This document shows, in pieces, positions 22,817 to 28,546 of a stretch of DNA of 40,980 bases (positions are counted from its first letter, which is position 1; each line of letters opens with the position of its first letter). The translations under genes and the position numbers were made by a program. This stretch comes from a virus. A model generated the notes under the pieces. The model searched no databases. It was not told the DNA's origin and saw only the letters and a list, made by a program, of their open reading frames with translations. The stretch is taken from positions 1 to 40,980 of IMG/VR virus record IMGVR_UViG_3300025154_000208; one strand, 5' to 3'.

Positions 22817-22984
22817 CTACTTGACCGCCGGACACCGCTTCCCGTCGCCGGGAGCGAAGAGCAGGAAACTGTCGTCCTTCCGGAGCGTGGACCGGCGCTT
22901 GCAGTCGTGGCACAGCTCGCAATGGCTGTTCCCCGTGCATTTGCTGTTTGCCGTAATCGGCATTCTCTCCGGGCGGTAGCTCAC
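22817..22984 (-). CDS. Small zinc-finger-like protein, about 55 residues
   Basis: This small frame contains NSKCTGNSHCELCHDCKRRS and a later CP, enough for one zinc site, and ends GKRCPAVK. Start choice is uncertain: GTG at 22984 overlaps the upstream stop (GTGA), while ATG at 22963 has CGGAGAGA directly before it. The cysteine spacing and clean junctions support a real gene. No family was recognised. Confidence 0.6.
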   Translation of the reverse strand: MSYRPERMPITANSKCTGNSHCELCHDCKRRSTLRKDDSFLLFAPGDGKRCPAVK

Positions 22985-23202
22985 GCGATCGCCGCCTTCC
23001 TTGTTCTGGCGATGTACTCGTCAAGCTCGCTTCGCTTGAACAGAAGCGCGGAACCAACGTGGTACGTGTTGATCGCCTCCGCCGATGCAAGGTTGTACAG
23101 GTACTGCTTCGACAGCCCGCAGTACGCCGATGCGTCCTGGGCGCGGAGCCATTCCCCCCATAGCTTGGGCTGTTCACGCGTCTGAACGGGATCGTCCTTC
23201 AT
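22981..23202 (-). CDS. MerR/Xis-like helix-turn-helix protein
   Basis: A 73-residue protein with a winged helix of the HTH_17/excisionase type: AQDASAYCGLSKQYLYNLAS, then NTYHVGSALLFKRSELDEYI. Such proteins are excisionases or small regulators. It is encoded in the leftward early operon rather than beside the rightward integrase, which would fit production of Xis only during lytic induction. ATG at 23202 follows GGAG with 6 bases. Excisionase activity is inferred. Confidence 0.7.
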   Translation of the reverse strand: MKDDPVQTREQPKLWGEWLRAQDASAYCGLSKQYLYNLASAEAINTYHVGSALLFKRSELDEYIARTRKAAIA

Positions 23203-23465
23203 CGCGCGCTCCTCAGTGCCGCCCGGGCCGCTGACTCAAGGGCTTCCCTGGCCTTCTTCGTCCCCGCGGCGTATCCCCTGATGAAAGTCGCCGGAACCGT
23301 GTATCCCTGGGCCTTGGCTAATCTACGGCAGGTCGCACATACATGGCCGGTCCGCTGTTCCGTCTCTACACCTGAAGGACGGCCGCACAGTGCCAGTCCG
23401 TTCGTGGCGCGGATGTGAAACATTTTGCTGGCGCTGGCAATCAGGTGAACGCGGTGGGTGGTCAT
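23199..23465 (-). CDS. Small cysteine-containing protein, 88 residues
   Basis: A small basic protein with VHLIASASKMFHIRA, GLALCGRPSG and HVCATCRRLAKAQG, so His and Cys residues could hold one zinc ion. The C-terminal half is an alanine/arginine-rich helix. It is coupled by ATGA overlap both to the KilA-C gene upstream and to the helix-turn-helix gene downstream; GGAGGTGGGAGC precedes its ATG. The function is unknown. Confidence 0.6.
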   Translation of the reverse strand: MTTHRVHLIASASKMFHIRATNGLALCGRPSGVETEQRTGHVCATCRRLAKAQGYTVPATFIRGYAAGTKKAREALESAARAALRSAR

Positions 23466-24088
23466 GCTCCCACCTCCGCATACAGGCGTCTGGCCAGCCA
23501 GAGTTCGCCCTTGCCGGTGACATAGGTCTTCGAGTACAGATGGTCGATCCCGTCCGCCTCGTAGGTGCTCTCCCGGACTACGAACAGGCCGCGATCAATG
23601 TAGTCCTGGTACGGGACCCAGCTCTTTCCCGTGCGATATATGACCTTGAGACTGACAAGGATGTCGAATATCTTCCCGGGGCCGATGCCGTTGATCTTGC
23701 CGACTTCCGACAGGCTCTTGAGGCCGTCGGCGCTGGCGATGCGGTCGGCGAGCTCTGCCTTGGGCAAGGCGACGGCAAGCTCTGCTTCAAGTTCTTTGAC
23801 GCGCCCGGCGTGGTACTGGATGACCTGGAGCGTCATCCGTTCGATGTCGATAGGGGTCAAGGCATTTTCGACCTCGGATTTCAATCCTAGGTTCCTCGGG
23901 ACAAGGTTTTGCTTGATGGTGTCAACCTCGGCCATGGTTAAAAGCGTGGTGACTCCATTCCTGACCAATTCGGGGAAAAGCTCTTTCACTTTCCCCTGTA
24001 TGGTGTCCGGCTGGTATCCCAAGGCCTCCGCCACTTCCCGGACCGTCATGCGGCGGCCGTTGATCATGCACAAGGAAGAATTGGTCAT
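23462..24088 (-). CDS. KilA-C domain antirepressor-like protein
   Basis: A 208-residue protein. The C-terminal third (about residues 125-205) has LKSLSEVGKINGIGPGKIFD, LVSLKVIYRTGKSWVPYQDY and YVTGKGELWLARRL, matching the KilA-C domain of phage antirepressors. The N-terminus (residues 14-40, MTVREVAEALGYQPDTIQGK) is a helix-turn-helix that replaces the usual Bro/Rha domain. It may counteract repression or regulate early genes. The ATG at 24088 has only a weak ribosome-binding site. Confidence 0.82.
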   Translation of the reverse strand: MTNSSLCMINGRRMTVREVAEALGYQPDTIQGKVKELFPELVRNGVTTLLTMAEVDTIKQNLVPRNLGLKSEVENALTPIDIERMTLQVIQYHAGRVKELEAELAVALPKAELADRIASADGLKSLSEVGKINGIGPGKIFDILVSLKVIYRTGKSWVPYQDYIDRGLFVVRESTYEADGIDHLYSKTYVTGKGELWLARRLYAEVGA

Positions 24089-24130
24089 ACCGATGCTTCT
24101 TTCATGCCGATAGTGAATACGGAGGTGCTT

Positions 24131-24340
24131 ATGGAGACGAAATCGTTTATATGCCCCCACTGCCTGAAGCAAACCGACTTGGGCCGGGAATACTTCGGGC
24201 AGGATTCCCTTCGGCGGTTCCACGGTGATTTCGACGTGGTGTTCTGTACGGGGTGCAAGAAGGTGGTAGGGACGCTCATTCCGTACCAGCTTCAGCTTGA
24301 TCTTGAGAGGTTTCTGAAAGCTCAAAAACCCGCAAGATAA
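24131..24340 (+). CDS. Small zinc-binding protein on the opposite strand
   Basis: A 69-residue frame on the plus strand, with GGAGG five bases before ATG 24131. It has CPHC near the N-terminus and CTGC in the middle, a four-cysteine zinc ribbon, then a helical tail LQLDLERFLKAQKP. It lies inside the leftward operon and overlaps the 3' end of the gene at 24276-24485. No promoter was identified. If expressed, its transcript would be antisense to that gene. Confidence 0.6.
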   Translation: METKSFICPHCLKQTDLGREYFGQDSLRRFHGDFDVVFCTGCKKVVGTLIPYQLQLDLERFLKAQKPAR

Positions 24341-24485
24341 CGATGTTCGGGCTTTGAATGGCGTCGATCTTGCAGTCGACGCCATTCTTCAAGAGAATCT
24401 CCCAGACTTTGAACGCCCTTGGGACTGTGTTTTCCAGACTGGCATCGGGATAGTCCTCTGATTTTCCGGGGATTTCTACGGTCAT
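24276..24485 (-). CDS. Hypothetical protein, 69 residues
   Basis: An acidic small protein (VEIPGKSEDYPDASLENTV, AFKVWEILLKNG, NIVILRVFELSE) coupled by ATGA overlap to the ribbon-helix-helix-like gene upstream. Its last 65 bases overlap a plus-strand gene. No family was recognised. The coupling and protein-like composition support it. Confidence 0.55.
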   Translation of the reverse strand: MTVEIPGKSEDYPDASLENTVPRAFKVWEILLKNGVDCKIDAIQSPNIVILRVFELSETSQDQAEAGTE

Positions 24486-24718
24486 GGTGTGGCCTCTGGC
24501 TGGGTGTCTTCGGGCTGATGGGCAGCCATGAATCCTGCCAGCTCCCGAGCCTCAGCGCTTCGCTCAATGCCTTCTCTTTTGTCCAGGTATTCGATCAGTG
24601 CTTCGGTTACAATTGCGGGTCTCGGCATGTGCGGGGCTTTTTCCGCTCTATACGCGTTAAGCCTCGATACAATCGGATCAAGCAATTCAATACGATTGCC
24701 TGCGTCATTCTTAGCCAA
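24482..24718 (-). CDS. Ribbon-helix-helix-like DNA-binding protein, first leftward gene
   Basis: A 78-residue protein with NRIELLDPIVSRLNAYRAEK and RPAIVTEALIEYLDKREG, the strand-helix-helix pattern of ribbon-helix-helix regulators. An ATG at 24736 has no ribosome-binding site and would sit three bases from the predicted transcript end. TTG at 24718 has AAGGGAGG five bases upstream and is preferred. The gene is the first of the long leftward transcript and lies opposite a second ribbon-helix-helix gene, so it is probably part of the lysis-lysogeny control circuit. Confidence 0.68.
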   Translation of the reverse strand: MAKNDAGNRIELLDPIVSRLNAYRAEKAPHMPRPAIVTEALIEYLDKREGIERSAEARELAGFMAAHQPEDTQPEATP

Positions 24719-24739
24719 TTTAACCTCCCTTGCCATCTT

Positions 24740-24753
24740 GTTAACATGTTAAC
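24740..24753. promoter_or_regulatory. Operator box 1, palindromic
   Basis: GTTAACATGTTAAC is a perfect 14-bp palindrome. Its core TAACATGTTA covers the -10 element of the leftward promoter. A second nested palindrome CATGTTAACATG follows. Confidence 0.72.
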
Positions 24754-24774
24754 ATGCCTACAATCCGAAGTCAA
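24746..24774 (-). promoter_or_regulatory. Leftward sigma70-like promoter
   Basis: On the minus strand TTGACT (24769-24774) is followed after 17 bases by TAACAT (24746-24751), just upstream of the first leftward gene. The -10 lies inside operator box 1, so bound protein should block it. Confidence 0.65.
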
Positions 24775-24793
24775 TCTTTATTTTGTTGTTTTC

Positions 24794-24821
24794 TTGCAAT
24801 TTTATTCCGATGTGGTACAAT
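24794..24821 (+). promoter_or_regulatory. Rightward sigma70-like promoter
   Basis: TTGCAA (24794-24799) and TACAAT (24816-24821) are separated by 16 bases, upstream of the second ribbon-helix-helix gene. The expected start site lies just before operator box 2. Confidence 0.65.
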
Positions 24822-24831
24822 ATAAGGGTGC

Positions 24832-24841
24832 TAACATGTTA
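24832..24841. promoter_or_regulatory. Operator box 2
   Basis: TAACATGTTA is repeated here exactly, 90 bp centre-to-centre from box 1. It sits just downstream of the rightward promoter and before the GGAG of the repressor-like gene, which fits autoregulation. Confidence 0.68.
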
Positions 24842-24852
24842 TGGAGTTAACT

Positions 24853-25080
24853 ATGGCGCAGATATCTGGACGATTCCCGGACGAAGTTAGGACTAGATTA
24901 AAGATTTGCGTGGCAAGAGAAGAATCTTCAATCCAAAGAGTTCTTGAGGATGCGATTCTTGAGTATCTGGAAAGCCATGGAGAAGACGTGACAGGGCTTA
25001 GAAAACTTGTAGAAGAATATCGAGCCAATGAAGGGAAAGTAGCCGGCTATGAAAGTCGCCTCCCGGCGTCCGGAGAATAA
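24853..25080 (+). CDS. Ribbon-helix-helix repressor candidate (Arc-like)
   Basis: A 75-residue protein. QISGRFPDEVRTRLKICVAR forms a strand plus helix, EESSIQRVLEDAILEYLESH a second helix, and a charged tail follows: an Arc/CopG-like DNA-binding fold. GGAG lies six bases before ATG 24853; a further ATG at 24841 overlaps operator box 2. It is the first gene of the rightward (lysogenic) side and is the best candidate for the phage repressor, since no CI-like protein was seen. Ribbon-helix-helix dimers usually bind short palindromes like TAACATGTTA. Confidence 0.72.
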   Translation: MAQISGRFPDEVRTRLKICVAREESSIQRVLEDAILEYLESHGEDVTGLRKLVEEYRANEGKVAGYESRLPASGE

Positions 25081-25186
25081 TCCAGTTCCCTGGCGGGCGC
25101 TCCGGTCACGCCGTATTTCAACATGATAGCAAAATTATGGATTTCAAAAGCTGTTCTGCCCGCTTGATTACGCCAAGGAGAGAAGT

Positions 25187-25654
25187 ATGAAAAAATTTCT
25201 AGCGCTTATGATTGTATTGATGTTTGTCGTAATGGTAACAATTCCGGCGTACTCGGAAGACACGATCGACATTGTGACCCGCCGAATAATGACCGGATCA
25301 GTCAACAACGGAACAATGATCGGTTCTTCTTGGGATGTTTGGACTCCATATCTCAATGGAATAAAGATTAGTGAAACATATTTTTATCGAATTGCAGGAG
25401 ATGAGTCATCTGCTATCACATCAAGAAGGCGCAATATTACTGCTAATAGTTTGTTTTGGAGCGGACTTCTTGCTATTGCCGGAGGATGTACGCTCATGTG
25501 GACTACCGATGTTGAAGGAATTCAGGTTTATTCCGGGCTGGGTATTTCAGCGGTAGGAATAGGTTGTTTCTTTGCTTCGATCCCATTCATGGGAAATACA
25601 AGACCATATCCATACGCTTTTAGACTGGCTGAAGCATTCAATGAATCCCATTGA
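25187..25654 (+). CDS. Secreted/membrane accessory protein (moron candidate)
   Basis: A 155-residue protein with a strong signal peptide (KKFLALMIVLMFVVMVTIPA, likely cleaved after AYS). Two further hydrophobic segments near residues 90-107 and 115-137 are each glycine-rich (LFWSGLLAIAGGCTLMW). AAGGAGAG precedes ATG 25187. Its DNA is clearly more AT-rich than the phage core, and it sits alone between repressor and integrase, the typical site for a gene expressed from the prophage that alters the host envelope. No family was recognised. Confidence 0.7.
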   Translation: MKKFLALMIVLMFVVMVTIPAYSEDTIDIVTRRIMTGSVNNGTMIGSSWDVWTPYLNGIKISETYFYRIAGDESSAITSRRRNITANSLFWSGLLAIAGGCTLMWTTDVEGIQVYSGLGISAVGIGCFFASIPFMGNTRPYPYAFRLAEAFNESH

Positions 25655-25664
25655 TGGCAGAAGA
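25654..25664 (+). promoter_or_regulatory. Candidate integrase arm site 1
   Basis: An exact copy of ATGGCAGAAGA, about 120 bp left of the attP core. The same 11-mer recurs inverted at 25718-25728 and direct at 25893-25903. Confidence 0.55.
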
Positions 25665-25666
25665 AA

Positions 25667-25677
25667 ATGGCAGAAAG
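25667..25677 (+). promoter_or_regulatory. Candidate integrase arm site 2 (near copy)
   Basis: ATGGCAGAAAG, 10 of 11 matching the first copy and 13 bp from it. Tandem spacing near one helical turn is common for arm sites. Confidence 0.48.
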
Positions 25678-25717
25678 AGCATGGTATGGCTATGGTGCGC
25701 CATGATAACCAGTTATA

Positions 25718-25728
25718 TCTTCTGCCAT
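25718..25728 (-). promoter_or_regulatory. Candidate integrase arm site 3 (inverted)
   Basis: TCTTCTGCCAT is the exact reverse complement of site 1, lying between it and the core. Confidence 0.55.
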
Positions 25729-25782
25729 ATATAGCAAGGAATTACATGGGTAATTCGTTATAGTACAATGACTTGCATCGAG

Positions 25783-25824
25783 CTTCTAAGCAGCAGGTCG
25801 GCGGTTCGAGCCCGCCTGGTCCCA
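25783..25824 (+). other. attP: attP core: 3' part of tRNA-Arg(UCU)
   Basis: The 42 bases match the end of a tRNA: anticodon loop CTTCTAA (anticodon TCT), anticodon-stem 3' half GCAGC, variable loop AGGTC, a perfect T arm GGCGG-TTCGAGC-CCGCC, acceptor 3' strand TGGTCCC and base A. The 5' half is absent and the sequence before the loop does not pair, so this is not a tRNA gene. It lies just before the integrase, as expected of an attP core that restores the host tRNA on integration. Confidence 0.88.
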
Positions 25825-25881
25825 TTGCTATCTTGTTTCCAGGCAATGATTTAGATAATATGAATTTGCCTGAGTTTGCAC

Positions 25882-25903
25882 GAGGCAGAAGAATGGCAGA
25901 AGA
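25882..25903 (+). promoter_or_regulatory. Candidate integrase arm sites 4 and 5
   Basis: GAGGCAGAAGA (near copy) and ATGGCAGAAGA (exact copy) are in tandem on the right of the core. They coincide with the integrase ribosome-binding site and start codon. Confidence 0.5.
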
Positions 25904-27026
25904 CTTCTATGTGTTCCGACGTGCAGGACGGGACAATCTGTATGTTCAATTCCGAAATCCGCGAACAGGCAAACTTGGTTCAGCCCATTCCTCTGGCAAG
26001 ACTTCCGAGGCCGCGGCGATTCGCTGGGCAAAAGCTGAACTTCGTGAAGCCGCATCCAAGGTGGACAAGCGTCTGTCCTCTGAAACAACGCTCAAGGAAT
26101 GGGCTGGTCCGTTTTTCGGCTCTTCCTGTCCCTACACGGCCCGCAAGAAGGACGAAGGCAGAGAGTATTCGAGTCACTACCTGTCCGATTCCCGTGACTA
26201 CCTCGAGCAGTTCGTCCTTGATGACGAGATAGCGGATATCCCGCTTTCAGACTTGCGCCGGCGTGATATCCTGGCCTGGCGTTCGCGCGTGGTCGCGGCC
26301 AACGGTTCCCGACGGTCGTCCCAGCGTGCTCTTCAGATGCTCAAGCTGGTGCTTAACGAGGCGGTATACCAAGAACTTATCGAGTACTCACCAGCTTCGA
26401 AAGTATCTCCTCCGGCCTACACTCCCAAGCCCCGCTCTGCCATCGCCCTCGACTCGCTCGCCAAACTCCTTGCACCCACCATGTACACCGAGCCACGCCA
26501 CTGGATGGCAACGGTAACGGCGGCATTCACGGGTATGCGCGCCTCGGAAGTCCGCGCCCTCGAGTGGCATCATCTCGATTTTGACAAACGGCTTATATAT
26601 GTCACACAAGCTTTTAAAGACCAGACTTCCCGCCTCGGCCCGCCAAAATCAGGCAAGCCCCGCGTGGCCCCGATGTCCGAATCCCTGGCGGCGTTGCTCC
26701 TTGCATGGAAATCGCGCTCCGATGGCCGGTGGGTGTTTGGATTCTCCGAAAACCGCCCGCTTGGGTACAAGCAATGGATCTACGCCGTCAAGAAAGCCGC
26801 CAAAGCCGCCGGGTGCGAGGGGGCGACGATCCACCACCTGCGGCACACGCTCAACACATACCTGCGGGGATCCGGCGCCGACGATGAACGCCTCCGGGCT
26901 TCCTTTGGATGGTCGGGAGCCGATGTCCAGGCGGGATACTCACACCCTGAATTCTACGACTACCGCGACCAGGCCGCGGCCATAGACAGAATCATCAAGA
27001 TAGGGGGACCGGATGAAAAAGGTTGA
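25893..27026 (+). CDS. int: Tyrosine integrase
   Basis: A 377-residue tyrosine recombinase. Catalytic residues in order are R216 (GMRASEVRALEW), K255 (SGKPRVAPM), H314-x2-R317 (HHLRHT), W340 (FGWS, in place of the more common His) and nucleophile Y349 (AGYSHPEF). The N-terminus (YVFRRAGRDNLYVQFRNPRT) is an arm-binding-type domain followed by a core-binding helical domain. The start at 25893 is chosen for GAGG seven bases upstream; ATG 25860 lacks such a site. It integrates the phage at the tRNA-Arg gene represented in attP just upstream. Confidence 0.93.
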   Translation: MAEDFYVFRRAGRDNLYVQFRNPRTGKLGSAHSSGKTSEAAAIRWAKAELREAASKVDKRLSSETTLKEWAGPFFGSSCPYTARKKDEGREYSSHYLSDSRDYLEQFVLDDEIADIPLSDLRRRDILAWRSRVVAANGSRRSSQRALQMLKLVLNEAVYQELIEYSPASKVSPPAYTPKPRSAIALDSLAKLLAPTMYTEPRHWMATVTAAFTGMRASEVRALEWHHLDFDKRLIYVTQAFKDQTSRLGPPKSGKPRVAPMSESLAALLLAWKSRSDGRWVFGFSENRPLGYKQWIYAVKKAAKAAGCEGATIHHLRHTLNTYLRGSGADDERLRASFGWSGADVQAGYSHPEFYDYRDQAAAIDRIIKIGGPDEKG

Positions 27027-27747
27027 GGTCATCCAGAACAGGTTCGAGAACGAGGATCCGGTCCAGGACTTCGAGCTTCCGGCCCTGTCCGGCGGCGCCG
27101 ACATGGACTTCATCCAGTCGGACGATCTCGCGCAGATAGAAGAAGGCATCCGCGCAATCGATCAGACGACAGGGATGCTCAAGATCGTCCAGGGTTTGGC
27201 GATACTTAAGGCCGAATCGCTTTGGGAACAATCAGGTGTATCTTCCCTCCATGGGTATCGCAAGGTTGCGAATACCAGATACGGCATGTCCCGCGCCTCC
27301 ATATCCAACCTCCGAAAAATGGCCTATGCCTGGCTGGATAACGTACGAATGCTTCGAGGCCTCGATCTGTCGGGGAAAGCCAGTCACCTGCTCTACCTGG
27401 ATGACGCGATCAAGCAACACGGGAACAAGCGGATTGTCCTGGATCACTTCAAATCGCTGTCTGCCCGTGATTTCGCGGCGTGGGCGCGGGGCCCTGTGGA
27501 GTCCCGCGAAGCCCTGCCTGATGTCGATGTCTCCATTCGCGCCGGCGTCGTTGCGCTTGACGGCCGCCCGCTTATGGCTTTGAACGACGATCTCCCTGAC
27601 GATGAGCGGGACTTTCTTGCGCGGACGATCAAGGCAGCGTACCGGGCGAGGCGCGGGGACTGCATCGCCCACGTCATCGCGGTCTACGACGACGGGGAAG
27701 CCCGGGCGGTCGACAACTTCCTTAAGAAGCTCAGGGCGTCAAGGTAG
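27013..27747 (+). CDS. Possible DNA-binding protein downstream of integrase
   Basis: A 244-residue protein overlapping the integrase end by 14 bases, with AGGGGG before its ATG. The central part (IEEGIRAIDQTTGMLKIVQG, SLHGYRKVANTRYGMSRASI) holds a likely helix-turn-helix with RYGMSRASISNLRKMA as recognition helix, resembling plasmid or prophage regulatory proteins. The C-terminal half (SLSARDFAAWARG, DERDFLARTIKAAYRARRG) is helical. A role in prophage maintenance or regulation is inferred only. Confidence 0.62.
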   Translation: MKKVEVIQNRFENEDPVQDFELPALSGGADMDFIQSDDLAQIEEGIRAIDQTTGMLKIVQGLAILKAESLWEQSGVSSLHGYRKVANTRYGMSRASISNLRKMAYAWLDNVRMLRGLDLSGKASHLLYLDDAIKQHGNKRIVLDHFKSLSARDFAAWARGPVESREALPDVDVSIRAGVVALDGRPLMALNDDLPDDERDFLARTIKAAYRARRGDCIAHVIAVYDDGEARAVDNFLKKLRASR

Positions 27748-27750
27748 CCC

Positions 27751-27771
27751 CTGACGGCCTTGAACCGTCAG
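27751..27771. terminator. Hairpin between convergent transcripts
   Basis: CTGACGG and CCGTCAG pair perfectly around a seven-base loop, three bases after the stop of the rightward block and about 45 bases before the end of the leftward lysis genes. The following bases are C/T-rich rather than a long T run. Position suggests a bidirectional terminator. Confidence 0.6.
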
Positions 27772-27814
27772 CCTCTCCCCTTGCATGGCATACGGGCGGC
27801 GGGGCTGTGTGCGG

Positions 27815-28321
27815 TTACTTGAAGATGATCAAAAGGGCTACAGCTCCGGAAGACACAAGCGCGATGGATCCCGTGACAATGGCCGCCGTGCGCCACGAGT
27901 CACGGGCTTTCACCGCCTTCTGCCTGTCCAGCGATTCCTGGGCCAATTGTGCCGTCATCGACACTTGAACCTCCCGGTAAGCTGTCGAATAGTTCTCCAA
28001 GGAACTTGTCAAGAACGTTAAATAAAGCGGCAAGTCCTCGAAGCTGATCCCGAAGGCTTCGACCTGATCCAAGAATTGTTCCAAGCTCCCCTTGAAGTCC
28101 TGAAACCTTTCCCTGAACAGAACCCATTGCGGCTGTAAGCTCGCCATTGAGACGTTCAAGCTCGGCGAGCTTTCCTGCGTACTCGTCATGGAGGCGCTGG
28201 AGTTCGAGGGCGTGGCCGGACTCGGCGTCTCTTGCGCCGAGAGCGTACGCACCCCACAGAGCAGAAGCAACGCAAATAGCAGCACCAGCCACCAGCGCGA
28301 TCCATTGTCTTGGTTGCACAT
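27815..28321 (-). CDS. Candidate unimolecular spanin-like envelope protein
   Basis: A 168-residue frame with an N-terminal signal or anchor (WWLVLLFALLLLCG), a Ser/Thr/Pro-rich periplasmic linker, a helical part and a C-terminal membrane segment (AAIVTGSIALVSSGAVALLI). A signal at one end and a membrane span at the other is the layout of u-spanins such as T1 gp11. LLLLC is a poor lipobox because Leu, not Gly/Ala/Ser, precedes Cys. It overlaps almost entirely, in another frame, the Rz-like gene at 27900-28319. Both start behind the same AAGGGGGG. Confidence 0.6.
   Translation of the reverse strand: MCNQDNGSRWWLVLLFALLLLCGVRTLSAQETPSPATPSNSSASMTSTQESSPSLNVSMASLQPQWVLFRERFQDFKGSLEQFLDQVEAFGISFEDLPLYLTFLTSSLENYSTAYREVQVSMTAQLAQESLDRQKAVKARDSWRTAAIVTGSIALVSSGAVALLIIFK
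27900..28319 (-). CDS. Rz-like inner-membrane spanin candidate (nested frame)
   Basis: A 139-residue frame starting at GTG 28319. It has one N-terminal membrane span (residues about 5-27, WIALVAGAAICVASALWGAY), then a heptad-like coiled coil (LQRLHDEYAGKLAELERLNG, LQGELGTILGSGRSLRDQLR) and a glycine-rich end. This is the layout of Rz i-spanins, which link inner and outer membranes at lysis. Codon choice and amino-acid composition look genuine. It is read in a different frame from the overlapping gene at 27815-28321, as in Rz/Rz1 pairs. Confidence 0.65.
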   Translation of the reverse strand: MQPRQWIALVAGAAICVASALWGAYALGARDAESGHALELQRLHDEYAGKLAELERLNGELTAAMGSVQGKVSGLQGELGTILGSGRSLRDQLRGLAALFNVLDKFLGELFDSLPGGSSVDDGTIGPGIAGQAEGGESP

Positions 28322-28330
28322 CATCCCCCC

Positions 28331-28537
28331 TTAGCCCTGCGCCGAAAACTTGCCGGAACCGATGAGCCCGGCACCGAAGCCGATAACCCACTGAAAGTCC
28401 GGCATCTTCAGGAAGAACCCGACAACGCCGCAAATGATCATGGCGAGCCCGAACACCTTGGCTGGATCCCCGTCCCACTGGATGTCCGTGATGAGCGACA
28501 AAAGAAACTTGCCAATCCTGGCAAAAAAGTTCTTCAT
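28331..28537 (-). CDS. Holin-like membrane protein, 68 residues
   Basis: A small protein with a charged N-terminus (KNFFARIGKFLLSLI) and two hydrophobic segments (VFGLAMIICGVVGFFL and WVIGFGAGLIGSG). It is the right size and layout for a class II holin or antiholin. ATG at 28537 follows GGAGG with 5 bases, just before the spanin-like pair. A second holin-like gene lies at 29774-30070; which one makes the lysis pore cannot be told. Confidence 0.62.
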   Translation of the reverse strand: MKNFFARIGKFLLSLITDIQWDGDPAKVFGLAMIICGVVGFFLKMPDFQWVIGFGAGLIGSGKFSAQG

Positions 28538-28546
28538 TGGATCCTC

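Noticed and set aside
24089-24385. Longer N-terminus of the KilA-C protein
   Set aside because: The extension has no ribosome-binding site, overlaps two other candidate genes and adds no domain.
25783-25824. A functional tRNA-Arg gene
   Set aside because: Only the part from the anticodon loop to the 3' end is present; the 5' half and its pairing are missing, which fits attP.
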